Assembly: GCA_947495135.1 (NCBI GenBank)
Contig: CANLXN010000003.1
Span: 409,089 to 473,088, forward strand
Reading direction: 5' to 3'
DNA: 64,000 nucleotides
Source of the DNA: an uncultured Flavobacteriaceae bacterium
GTDB lineage: Bacteria; Bacteroidota; Bacteroidia; Flavobacteriales; Flavobacteriaceae
This document shows, one piece after another, positions 9,812 through 18,280 of this stretch. The notes below the pieces were generated by a model, which saw only the letters and a list, made by a program, of their open reading frames with translations, did no database searches and was not told the DNA's origin. The position numbers and the translations under genes are program-made. The stretch's first letter is position 1; the number at the start of each line of letters is the position of its first letter.

Positions 9812-9837
9812 GGCTTCGCCTTCTTTCCATTTCATAC

Positions 9838-9870
9838 CACTTATGAATCAAAAAAGTCGATCCATGAACT
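9838..9870 (-). promoter_or_regulatory. LytTR-like tandem operator candidate, copy B
   Basis: TTATGAATC (9841-9849) and CCATGAACT (9862-9870) are spaced 21 bp apart, with an A-rich, GTCG-containing spacer that matches copy A at most positions (AAAAAAGTCGAT against GAAAAAGACGGT). A further TTCATACC lies at 9831-9838 and forms an inverted repeat TTCATA-N5-TATGAA with the left half. The element is about 110 bp upstream of the dockerin-like lipoprotein gene and directly after the LytTR regulator gene. Confidence 0.45.
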
Positions 9871-9980
9871 TGGTTTATAGGTATTTAGGGTGTACTCGTA
9901 AATTTAGATTAGAAATTAATATTTCTGAGGAGGAACCGAAATGCCTGTAATCGAGTAGGACCCATTTAATCAACATTATT

Positions 9981-10865
9981 ATGAAATATTTTAAAGCCAT
10001 CAGTTTAATTGCCTGTTTTGCGTTTATCATCTCGTCTTGCCAGAAAGAAGGCGAAAACACAGAATTGGAGCAATCGTCTTCCACGGAAGAACTCTTAATA
10101 AACTATCCAGAAGAAATAACCATCGACAATTGGGAAGAGTTTGTATATGCTCCAAACGAGGTGCTAGAACATTTTCAAAACAAAGAAATGGAGCTTCAGC
10201 AGATAGGACAGCGGCCTAATTCGCCATCAACTATTAATAAAAGACTTATCAAATGGGGTTATTTACTTGGAGAGATTCAAGTTCAAGGTGTAAATGTAAA
10301 TACCTCAAACGCGTTTCTAGCAAATACAAGGGTTGAAATTATAGGTAACAGCATTACGAATAACATTTCATTTATTGATCCGTATATGGGTCAAAATTTT
10401 GCTGTGGGAAATATAACTGGAGAGATGTGTTTCTATCATGACGATATTAGAGATGGTAATTACGGTAACGACTGGAATAATGGAGTAACCTCGTTAGATC
10501 TTATTATGCTTCAAAGACATATCTTAGGTATTGAGGTATTTACTCACAAATCCCAATACTTAGCAGGAGATGTCAACGGAAGTGGTTCTCTTTCTGCAGT
10601 AGATCTATTAATAATGCAAAAATTAATATTAGGTGTAAGAACTGAGTTTCCACCAATGGGAAGTAACTCCTACAACCAACCTGTAATATATATTGAACAA
10701 GACCTTTACGACAACACACAGTTGTCAAACCCTATTGGAGCGTTTCCTTTCCAGTTATCCGATTATGCTGATTTTTCTTGCAGATCGAATAGCGACTTAC
10801 TTACCGATAGATATGCTATTAAAAGAGGGGATGTTAATGGTACATGGAACTGGAGTTCCTACTAA
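9981..10865 (+). CDS. Lipoprotein with dockerin-like calcium-binding repeats
   Basis: The 294-residue product has a lipoprotein signal with lipobox IISSC (Cys20). Residues ~167-221 contain two dockerin type I-like repeats: GVTSLDLIMLQRHILGI, then DVNGSGSLSAVDLLIMQKL with the Asp/Asn calcium-loop pattern. The last residues again read RGDVNG. This follows the layout of many Bacteroidota surface proteins, where LQRHILG and GDVNG motifs bracket the module. No cohesin partner is visible in the window. The gene stands alone, downstream of the LytS/LytTR pair, and has a LytTR-like element in its leader, so it may be a target of that system. Confidence 0.8.
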   Translation: MKYFKAISLIACFAFIISSCQKEGENTELEQSSSTEELLINYPEEITIDNWEEFVYAPNEVLEHFQNKEMELQQIGQRPNSPSTINKRLIKWGYLLGEIQVQGVNVNTSNAFLANTRVEIIGNSITNNISFIDPYMGQNFAVGNITGEMCFYHDDIRDGNYGNDWNNGVTSLDLIMLQRHILGIEVFTHKSQYLAGDVNGSGSLSAVDLLIMQKLILGVRTEFPPMGSNSYNQPVIYIEQDLYDNTQLSNPIGAFPFQLSDYADFSCRSNSDLLTDRYAIKRGDVNGTWNWSSY

Positions 10866-11217
10866 AAGAAGTACTCTGCTATTTAACCCAACCTGTTATT
10901 TAAAATATGAGGAGGATTTTATAGTGAATAACTACTAAAACCGGTGTTGGGTTGAAATGGTATGGAGAGGTAAAAACTCAGTCTATTTATAGACTGGGTT
11001 TTTTGTTATATAATAGCCTCTTAAAATGAATTACGAAAACTTAGTTTTCTTCAGATCGGATAAAAGGAAAATATTATAGATGAACGAGAAGTGAAAATCT
11101 AGGTTGACGAATAGGAAATATTCGTATCCATGATTTCAAGCACTTGTATATCAATAATTTATAAAATTTTAAGCTTCATTCACCGTAAATAACCAGTGTG
11201 AAAAATAATAGTATTGA
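10866..11217. other. Intergenic region between dockerin-like gene and LytTR propeller regulator
   Basis: This stretch holds a rho-independent terminator (10975-11004). An inverted pair AACCCAAC/GTTGGGTT (10885-10892, 10946-10953) has a long loop. A perfect inverted repeat CGAATA-N5-TATTCG lies at 11108-11124 and runs into an ATTCGTATCC sequence resembling the LytTR-like half-sites seen elsewhere. No gene is evident. Confidence 0.4.
10975..11004 (+). terminator. Rho-independent terminator
   Basis: AACTCAGTCTA pairs with TAGACTGGGTT across a TTTA loop (one T·G pair) and is followed by a T run. It lies about 110 bp after the dockerin-like lipoprotein gene. Confidence 0.8.
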
Positions 11218-13848
11218 TTGGAAAAATGTAATTTTAAATACAAACTAATCTTTGTTATCTACCTCACTTTGCCAAAAAATATATTCCTATTCTTCTTCCT
11301 TCTAACGATCAGCTTGGAGTGTAATGCCCAAGAGTATATTTATAAGAATTTTGGAGTAGATGAGGGTTTACCTAGCTCTGAAGTTTATGACGTATTTCAG
11401 GATAAAGAAGGATACATATGGTTTGCAACAGATAAAGGGTTGTCCAGATTTAATGGTTATGAATTTGAAAATTTTAATACTAGTGATGGACTAACGGGCA
11501 ATGTCGTATTACGTTTTTATCCCCAACAAAACGGGCAAATATGGTGTTATTCTTACCACAACAAATCACTATTTTATTTTGATCAAGAATTTAAGGGTTT
11601 CAAACCATATAAGCACAATGCTATCCTCGGGGAAATTTTAGAGAAAAGCGGTATTGTAAAAAGCATCTACTTAGATCCGGCAAACAATTTACACATTGGC
11701 GGGTTTCAAATAAATGGGGAATTGATAATAAGTAGTGAAGGTCTAGCTACCAGTAATTTTTCATCTGAAGATTATTTTCCTGCTGTTAGATCTCATCAAA
11801 GAGCTGTTGTGTTGAAAAATACGCTTGAATCTGGTAAAAATCCATTTTTCTTCACAGCACAAAATACCGATGAGATAGGCGAGTATATTTCAGGTACTGG
11901 CGATAACTATGGCCGCCTAATTGCCGACTGGCTTGAGAGCAATAAAATCGCAGTATTTATGAATCACGCTTTTGTTGAAATTATAAGTAGAAATAAAGAA
12001 AAAATCATTCTTAAAACCGAGAATTCTCCTATAGGAATGAGGGTAATTGATAGTACACAATTCTTTGTTGGATACGAATTTGGCGGAGCGAAAATAGTCG
12101 ATAACAACGGTACTGTTCTAAAAGAATTTTTAAAAGGGAAATCTGTTACTAATTTATTACTAGATCATGAAGGGGGATATTGGTTTTCTACACTAGATTC
12201 TGGTGTGTTTTACATTAAGGAACCTTCCCTAGTTGTTCATAATTTGATTAGCCCAGAATCTCCACACGTTCGCAGTTTGGCAAAAACTAACAACAACGAA
12301 TTACTCATTGGTTATAACAATGGTACAATTGCCAAATTATTGAAGAATAGAACTGCGATATTAATCAATGATCCAATAAAAAGCAGTCAGACCTTTGTGC
12401 AGCACGACACCTTATTAAACAGAACCTATTTTTATCATGATAGTAAATTAACAATAAGAGAATCAAATAAGAACATACTTCAATCCTATCTCTTAAAACT
12501 ATCTGAACCTATTAATGGAACTCTTTTTGGTTCCAGCAATGGTGCTTTTCATATAATTAAAGCAAATGAGCCGGTAACAATGTTCAAATCCTCATATCGA
12601 ATCCACGATGTTGTCATACATCATAAAGACACTTTATTAAGTACGCCACTAGGAGTTTTTAAATTTGGGCAAGACACTATTGTTTCATTGTCAAATAAAT
12701 CAAACTTATTTGATTATCGAACCGAAGACATGGATGTTAGCGACACAAATATTTTGTTTGTTGCCACTCAAGGCGCAGGAGTAATTGTAGATGATGGTCT
12801 GTCTGTTTATAACCTTACCCAGAAGGACGGATTAAATAGTGATATTGTTAAGGAAATCTACATTGAAAATGACACTACTGTCTGGGTCTGCACCAATGGT
12901 GGGATTAATAGAATTAATCTTCAAGAGAAGGGTACTACCATTACGGGATTTAATAAAAAAAAGGGACTGCTCAGCAATGAAATAGAAGACATTGAAATTA
13001 TACATGACACTGTATGGGTAGCGACAAAACAAGGGCTCTGTTATTTCCCTAAAGGTCTACTCATACCAAAAAGTTTGGATAGTTCATACTTACAGATTAA
13101 AGAGGTTTTTATAAGCAATAAACAAAAAGGAATTACTGAACCTCTTGTTTTAACATACAAAGAGAACGAAATAGAGCTTGTATTGGAAGGAATCTCTTTT
13201 GCCAATATGGATAATTTGGAGTATCAATATAGGTTGAACAATGATTCAAATTGGTCGTCTACAAAAAACAGGACTATTCAGTTTTCATCTCTATCACCAG
13301 GACATTATGTCTTTGAGGCGAAAATGTGCAATGGAGATCAAAATTGCTCAGAGAAAACGGTTACTTATGAATTTACCATCCAAGCTCCTTTTTGGAAGAA
13401 AGGATGGTTTGCCCTACTCTGCTTCATTGTTTTTTGTTTGCTTGTTTATTTGTTTTTTAGAATAAGAGTGTTGACATACAATAAAGATATTACTCGAGAG
13501 CTAATAAGATTATTGGTAAAACGCCTAAAACGAAAGGAGAAGTATTTTTCTTTTAGAGAAAACGGCAATGAAATTAGAATTAAGACCTACGATATTTTAT
13601 ATATAAAATCGGCGGGAAACTATATCGATATTCATACAGAAAACAAAACCTACATTGTAAGAATGAATATTGGTAAATTTTTGGACCACGTTCCAGACAA
13701 ACTAGAATACATTCGGGTCCATCGTTCTTATATTGTTAGAATCGATAAAATCACCTCCAAATCTAAAAATGACATTGTACTAATTGACACTATAAAGATT
13801 CCAGTAAGTCAGAGTCATCAAAAACAGCTAAAAGACATTCACTTTTAG
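11218..13848 (+). CDS. Membrane-anchored propeller/Y_Y_Y/LytTR one-component regulator
   Basis: The 876-residue frame has no ATG near its 5' end. TTG at 11218 is the longest start; TTG at 11269 gives a neater signal peptide (PKNIFLFFFLLTISLECNAQ) and is a good alternative. After the signal peptide come Reg_prop-type propeller repeats (GLPSSEVYDVFQD, GYIWFATDKGLSRFNGY), a Y_Y_Y-like domain (about residues 620-720, QYRLNNDSNW), one transmembrane helix (WFALLCFIVFCLLVYLFF) and a C-terminal LytTR domain (YIKSAGNYIDIH, RVHRSYIVRID). No kinase or receiver domain is present, so an outside signal must reach the DNA-binding domain directly or through a partner. Three tandem LytTR-like half-sites begin a few bases downstream, ahead of the next operon. 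Confidence 0.85.
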   Translation: MEKCNFKYKLIFVIYLTLPKNIFLFFFLLTISLECNAQEYIYKNFGVDEGLPSSEVYDVFQDKEGYIWFATDKGLSRFNGYEFENFNTSDGLTGNVVLRFYPQQNGQIWCYSYHNKSLFYFDQEFKGFKPYKHNAILGEILEKSGIVKSIYLDPANNLHIGGFQINGELIISSEGLATSNFSSEDYFPAVRSHQRAVVLKNTLESGKNPFFFTAQNTDEIGEYISGTGDNYGRLIADWLESNKIAVFMNHAFVEIISRNKEKIILKTENSPIGMRVIDSTQFFVGYEFGGAKIVDNNGTVLKEFLKGKSVTNLLLDHEGGYWFSTLDSGVFYIKEPSLVVHNLISPESPHVRSLAKTNNNELLIGYNNGTIAKLLKNRTAILINDPIKSSQTFVQHDTLLNRTYFYHDSKLTIRESNKNILQSYLLKLSEPINGTLFGSSNGAFHIIKANEPVTMFKSSYRIHDVVIHHKDTLLSTPLGVFKFGQDTIVSLSNKSNLFDYRTEDMDVSDTNILFVATQGAGVIVDDGLSVYNLTQKDGLNSDIVKEIYIENDTTVWVCTNGGINRINLQEKGTTITGFNKKKGLLSNEIEDIEIIHDTVWVATKQGLCYFPKGLLIPKSLDSSYLQIKEVFISNKQKGITEPLVLTYKENEIELVLEGISFANMDNLEYQYRLNNDSNWSSTKNRTIQFSSLSPGHYVFEAKMCNGDQNCSEKTVTYEFTIQAPFWKKGWFALLCFIVFCLLVYLFFRIRVLTYNKDITRELIRLLVKRLKRKEKYFSFRENGNEIRIKTYDILYIKSAGNYIDIHTENKTYIVRMNIGKFLDHVPDKLEYIRVHRSYIVRIDKITSKSKNDIVLIDTIKIPVSQSHQKQLKDIHF

Positions 13849-13855
13849 CAAATCG

Positions 13856-13906
13856 TTCGTACCTATTTCTACGGGTATTCGTACCAGTCCCTTTTTCATT
13901 CATACC
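13856..13906 (+). promoter_or_regulatory. LytTR-like operator candidate, three tandem half-sites
   Basis: TTCGTACC (13856-13863), TTCGTACC (13878-13885) and TTCATACC (13899-13906) repeat at 22 and 21 bp on the same strand. A CTTTTTC tract precedes the last copy. The second and third copies align in register with the minus-strand reading of the elements at 6683-6716 and 9838-9870. They sit between a LytTR regulator gene and the operon beginning at 14003. Confidence 0.5.
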
Positions 13907-13967
13907 TAATCCCAGCGGTAATCGTCACTTCGGGAGTAAGTTTACTCGCAGTCTCTTTTTTAAAAAA

Positions 13968-13975
13968 TAGTTTTG
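13968..13975 (+). promoter_or_regulatory. Candidate Bacteroidota -7 element (TAGTTTTG)
   Basis: TAGTTTTG matches the TAnnTTTG consensus of the phylum's housekeeping promoter and lies 28 bp ahead of the ATG at 14003, which would give a leader of about 20 bases. The -33 TTG element is not clear. Short AT-rich matches can arise by chance. Confidence 0.35.
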
Positions 13976-14002
13976 GGTATGTCTAATTTCAAATACATTT
14001 TT

Positions 14003-14953
14003 ATGAAAACAAATTTTATACTTTTAATTCTTAGCTTATTATGCGTTACCTACTCACATTCACAAACGAATATTTTTCCTAATGATGGGAATACGGGTAT
14101 TGGAACATTTGACCCATTAGGTAAGTTAGACATTGATTTAGGTGAAAATTTTCACACTAAAGAAGCTGGAGTAAGAATCACAATTCCATACCCTGTACTG
14201 CAAGGTGGTTCAGCAGACAACTCTAATGAGAGTATTTTCGAGATTAGAAAAGATATGATGGGAATTACTCCAACGGTTTATAGTTCACAATTTATTTTGA
14301 ATCATTTAGGAAGAGTTGGAATTGGCGAGCAAACACCTAATAGTAAACTTCATGTTCACAATGGTAGAATTCAAGTAACTGGAAACAATACCTATGGCGG
14401 TCCAATGATGATTTTTGGAGGAGATGCAAACGCTCCAAACGGACAATGGGGTATCGAATATACTTCGGGAGGTGTTTCTGGACTTAATTTTTGGAAACCA
14501 TTTCAGAGTTCCAATGGCACAAACAACGATGGATTTGGAAATCATTTCATGTTTTTGGCCGATAACGGAAAAGTAAGTATTGGTCTCGACCCTAATTTCA
14601 TAAACTCTTTTAATAAAGTGACTTACAGTGGAGATTACCAATTGTACGTTGGCACCGGAATTTTAACCGAAAAAGTAAGAGTTGCAGTTAGGTCGGGTAA
14701 TGATTGGGCCGACTATGTTTTTAAGGATGATTACAATTTGCTAGCTCTTTCAGAAGTGGAAAAACACATTAAAGAGAAAGGACACTTACCGAATGTTCCA
14801 AGTGCAGAAGACATTGTACAATCTGGAATTAACGTTGCGGAAATGGATGCCAAATTATTGGAGAAAATAGAGGAACTAACACTGTATGTAATTGACCTGA
14901 AAAAAGAGAATGAAAAGATAAAAGCTTTGCTAAATGACAATGGAATCAACTAA
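14003..14953 (+). CDS. Secreted tail-fibre-like protein
   Basis: The ATG at 14003 begins a clear signal peptide (MKTNFILLILSLL, cleavage near HSQ); the upstream TTG at 13973 would only add ten residues in front of it. The 316-residue product has NTGIGT and GRVGIGEQTPNSKLHV segments, typical of phage tail-fibre-like shaft repeats in Bacteroidota secreted proteins. A GLNFWKP segment is shared with the product of 18281-19048. The C-terminus carries the HLPNVPSAEDI motif and a coiled coil (LLEKIEELTLYVIDLKKENEK). There is no T9SS sorting domain. It probably forms trimeric fibres; the function is unknown. It leads an operon with the 1044-residue propeller protein 12 bp downstream. Confidence 0.7.
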   Translation: MKTNFILLILSLLCVTYSHSQTNIFPNDGNTGIGTFDPLGKLDIDLGENFHTKEAGVRITIPYPVLQGGSADNSNESIFEIRKDMMGITPTVYSSQFILNHLGRVGIGEQTPNSKLHVHNGRIQVTGNNTYGGPMMIFGGDANAPNGQWGIEYTSGGVSGLNFWKPFQSSNGTNNDGFGNHFMFLADNGKVSIGLDPNFINSFNKVTYSGDYQLYVGTGILTEKVRVAVRSGNDWADYVFKDDYNLLALSEVEKHIKEKGHLPNVPSAEDIVQSGINVAEMDAKLLEKIEELTLYVIDLKKENEKIKALLNDNGIN

Positions 14954-14965
14954 TAGTGGATCGAT

Positions 14966-17900
14966 ATGAAAACAATAAATAAAATACTGATCGTAATTTT
15001 TCTACTCCTATTTCAAGTTTCTTTTTGTCAAAACTCTTCAGATCGTGATACAGGTAATCCAAATGAAGCCTATCCTTATATTCTGGGAGAAAGAAACTTT
15101 GAAACTATAAAAAAAGAAGGTTTAGAATTTTACAAGAACAAGATTGAAATTTTTGGAATCGATAAAGTGGCAACAGAAGGAAGTCCCTATATAAATTTCA
15201 CAAGATTTATTTCAGACTGGGAAATAAAACTAGCAAATCATGACTACAATTTAAAGCAATACTTTGCTTCCTTAGATAGCAAGTCCGATTACAAGGATAT
15301 GCCGATAGAAGGTTGTGAATGGGAGGAGTTTGGTCCTTTAGTGAAATCTTCTGGAAGTCAATCCAATCCAAATTCAGGGAGTGAAACACGTATAAATGGA
15401 ATTGGTCATACCGAGTTCATTCGAATAGACAAGAATGACCCTTCAAAGATGTTAGTAGGATCCGCATTTGGAGGTCTTTTTTACAGTCGTAATGCAGGCG
15501 ATTTATGGACGTGCGTTAGTGATAACTGGGATACATCTGCAGTTGCTTGGGCTGAATTCTCTGAAACTAATCCAGGTACTATCGTGGCTGTTGCTACAAG
15601 AGGAGGTGATCTCAATGGGAAATCTCATTTTTTAGGCGTTGACGGAGGAATTTTAATTTCCAGAGATTATGGGCAAAGCTGGGATAAACTCATTACTACC
15701 TCGATATTGTCTGATTGGGATAAAGTAAATAAAGTAATATTCAATCCAGATAAACCGGAAGAGATCTTTATTGCGAAGTCTAATGGACTGTATAAGTACA
15801 CTAACATCAATGATCTCGACAACCCAAATAATCTAGAAGAGGTCTTTGTTCCCTCCTCTACAAATGGCTTTAGTTCAATAGAATGCCTTGATGTAGAAAT
15901 TATAACATCAGATGAACTATTTCTTGACGGAAACTTTTTTGCAACCAGTTTTCTAGTAACAGAAAATTTTGCCGGCGGTAACGTGACGAGTGTTAAGACA
16001 TATGTAACCCAAAATGGCTGGCAAGCAAGTCAAGAAGTATTTAATTCCATCAATAAAGAGGCAGCCACATTCGAATATTCTCCATCCAATTTATTTCCAG
16101 GAGCAGATCCATACAAAGCAAAGATCCATTGCAATATAAAGACGGGTAGCTCAAAACAAGTCTGGTCTTTAAGGTTGTTCAATCTTTCAGAAGAAATGTT
16201 AAAAACTGAAAATGAGGGATCGCAAAATTTTGGAAGTTCTTTTGGATTTGCTGTAAATCCCTTTGACGAGAAAAAAATTATTTATTCTTATAAACTAGGA
16301 TTATCTGGAACAAATAATGGTTTTGCAAATAATTCGGGAAACCCTACAAACGGTGAACTGCACGATGATAAAGAACATTTTCTATGGCATCCAACAAATC
16401 CAGATGAAGTATGGGTGGCTCACCATGGTGGTGTTTCTAAATCCATTAATAATGGTCTAGATTGGGAAAGTAAAGATCTAGGATTGGGTGTCGCCATGGT
16501 TCAAAAATTTGACCATAGCGAATATGATTTGAACAAGATATTGCTCTCCTTAGATCATGACGGAACTACGCGATTAAATAGTTCATATAATCAATCTAAT
16601 CTAACACATGACTGGAATATGTTTTCCGGAATATCAGATGGAGTTGGTGCCACTATGATTGATAAGGATGAATATCAATTTTATTTTGCCAGTGGTCAAT
16701 TTGGATCTACAAATTATGTTGCAATAGACTATAATGCCGCGTCCCAAGGTTTGTCTTTTCCGTCTGCCTACGGCAATGCTGCGTACAATGGGTGGTATGA
16801 ACCAGCTCAAAATGGAACAGTAGTATATACCCATGGAATAGAGAACAGTGTAAACTTCGGAAATGTTTATAAAACAGAACTAACTCCAGGTGTCATTCCA
16901 ACGACCAGAACCAGAATATCTGATTTCACACAATTCATACCCAATGGAAACGATTTAATATTAACGCAAATAGGCGCATCACAAAAAGATGATAATATTT
17001 TATTTGCCAATGGTTTAGAGATCGTTCCCATTGGAAATTCAATTAGTCTTAATCAAGTGCTCTTCTATTGTAATAAAGCAAATAACGTGGACGCGCAAGT
17101 TGCCATAAACAGTTGGACCGAGGTGCAAATGCCCTACGATAATGGGCAATCTGTTAATTACACGGCGTTCGGAAGCGTTAAAGAAAGTCACTACATAGAT
17201 GGTAGGTATTATTTAACAACAAGCGGCAACGCCAATCTGTATAGAGCTGTTATGCTAGATATAGATAACCAAAATAATATGACGTTTACCGACATTACAG
17301 GAGATTTACCCAATTGTGGTGCTAAATACGCTCAGGACTACAATATCACTATAGAAAAAGGCACAAATGAAGGAATTTATGTCGCTCAGGATTGTGGCGT
17401 TTATTATTTACATGGGAGTGATTTAAATTCTGGTAATTTCAACTGGACACTTATAGGAAGTGGTCTCCCTAATATTGAGAAAAGAGGTATAAAACCGTAT
17501 TACGCATTAAATAAATTGCGCGTAGGAACTTTTGGTAGAGGGCTTTGGGAAGGGTGCTTTGTTTGTCCTGAAGATGAAATATTCTACGAATCTGGTGTGT
17601 ACAGCGACCCATATGTGTTCAAAGAAGCACGTCAAGAAATTCATTCAATAGCAACCGTTCAAGTAGAACAGAATGTGAAATATAGAGCTGGAGACTTTAT
17701 TGATCTAAACCCTAGATTTCAAGCTAAACATGGAAGTATATTTGATGCCTTTATACATCCTTGCGAACCGAATAGATCGAATAGTTTCAAGTCTGAACGA
17801 GCGAATCCCTGGGAGCCTTTAAGCCAAACTTTGGAAGGTGAAAATAACATAATATTAAAACAAAGTTCTGAAGGTATTGCTCTGTACCCAAACCCAACAT

Positions 17901-18100
17901 CCAGTATAATCAACTTAGAAACAAGCTTTGATGCGGGTGCCTTTGAGCTATATGATATACATGGAAAAATAATGACACAAGACCTTTTGCAATCGACCAC
18001 CACAATTATTGATCTATCCAAATTTAGCACAGGTGTGTACTTTTTAACGATTCGAAGTGATAGTGGTGAAGTTCATTTTAGAAAGGTCATTAAAGAGTAA
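14966..18100 (+). CDS. Large T9SS-secreted sortilin/BNR-type β-propeller protein
   Basis: The 1044-residue product begins with a signal peptide (ending near SFCQ). Residues ~140-840 are built of BNR/sortilin-like propeller blades (GGLFYSRNAGDLWTCVS, GGILISRDYGQSWDKL, GGVSKSINNGLDWESK), each carrying the S.D.G..W pattern. Around residues 870-930 is a 3-coordinates-like element (YRAGDFIDLNPRFQAKHGS). The end is a type A T9SS domain (LYPNPTSSI to FRKVIKE). It should be displayed on or released from the cell surface. Proteins of this layout have binding or glycan-related roles, but no catalytic residues can be assigned here. It follows the tail-fibre-like gene by 12 bp, so the two are probably co-transcribed. 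Confidence 0.82.
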   Translation: MKTINKILIVIFLLLFQVSFCQNSSDRDTGNPNEAYPYILGERNFETIKKEGLEFYKNKIEIFGIDKVATEGSPYINFTRFISDWEIKLANHDYNLKQYFASLDSKSDYKDMPIEGCEWEEFGPLVKSSGSQSNPNSGSETRINGIGHTEFIRIDKNDPSKMLVGSAFGGLFYSRNAGDLWTCVSDNWDTSAVAWAEFSETNPGTIVAVATRGGDLNGKSHFLGVDGGILISRDYGQSWDKLITTSILSDWDKVNKVIFNPDKPEEIFIAKSNGLYKYTNINDLDNPNNLEEVFVPSSTNGFSSIECLDVEIITSDELFLDGNFFATSFLVTENFAGGNVTSVKTYVTQNGWQASQEVFNSINKEAATFEYSPSNLFPGADPYKAKIHCNIKTGSSKQVWSLRLFNLSEEMLKTENEGSQNFGSSFGFAVNPFDEKKIIYSYKLGLSGTNNGFANNSGNPTNGELHDDKEHFLWHPTNPDEVWVAHHGGVSKSINNGLDWESKDLGLGVAMVQKFDHSEYDLNKILLSLDHDGTTRLNSSYNQSNLTHDWNMFSGISDGVGATMIDKDEYQFYFASGQFGSTNYVAIDYNAASQGLSFPSAYGNAAYNGWYEPAQNGTVVYTHGIENSVNFGNVYKTELTPGVIPTTRTRISDFTQFIPNGNDLILTQIGASQKDDNILFANGLEIVPIGNSISLNQVLFYCNKANNVDAQVAINSWTEVQMPYDNGQSVNYTAFGSVKESHYIDGRYYLTTSGNANLYRAVMLDIDNQNNMTFTDITGDLPNCGAKYAQDYNITIEKGTNEGIYVAQDCGVYYLHGSDLNSGNFNWTLIGSGLPNIEKRGIKPYYALNKLRVGTFGRGLWEGCFVCPEDEIFYESGVYSDPYVFKEARQEIHSIATVQVEQNVKYRAGDFIDLNPRFQAKHGSIFDAFIHPCEPNRSNSFKSERANPWEPLSQTLEGENNIILKQSSEGIALYPNPTSSIINLETSFDAGAFELYDIHGKIMTQDLLQSTTTIIDLSKFSTGVYFLTIRSDSGEVHFRKVIKE

Positions 18101-18280
18101 TGTTGATATAAGTTACTCATACATTAATCCATACCAGATAAATACATTCTTGAGAATCCCGAGAGTCTAAAATCAATTCACACTCAAATTTATCCGCAAA
18201 AAAGGTGTGGATTTACCATCGCCCAAGAAAGCGTAATATGCTTACCTTCAACATACTATTAACCATTTAATCATATAATT

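Noticed and set aside
9810..9822. AAGGC-TTC-GCCTT hairpin right after the LytTR response regulator as a terminator
   Set aside because: The stem is only 5 bp and no T run follows, so it is too weak to list as a terminator.
10693..10938. A frameshifted continuation of the dockerin-like lipoprotein
   Set aside because: The overlapping frame shows no dockerin or sorting-domain features, and ending after a DVNG motif is common in such modules.
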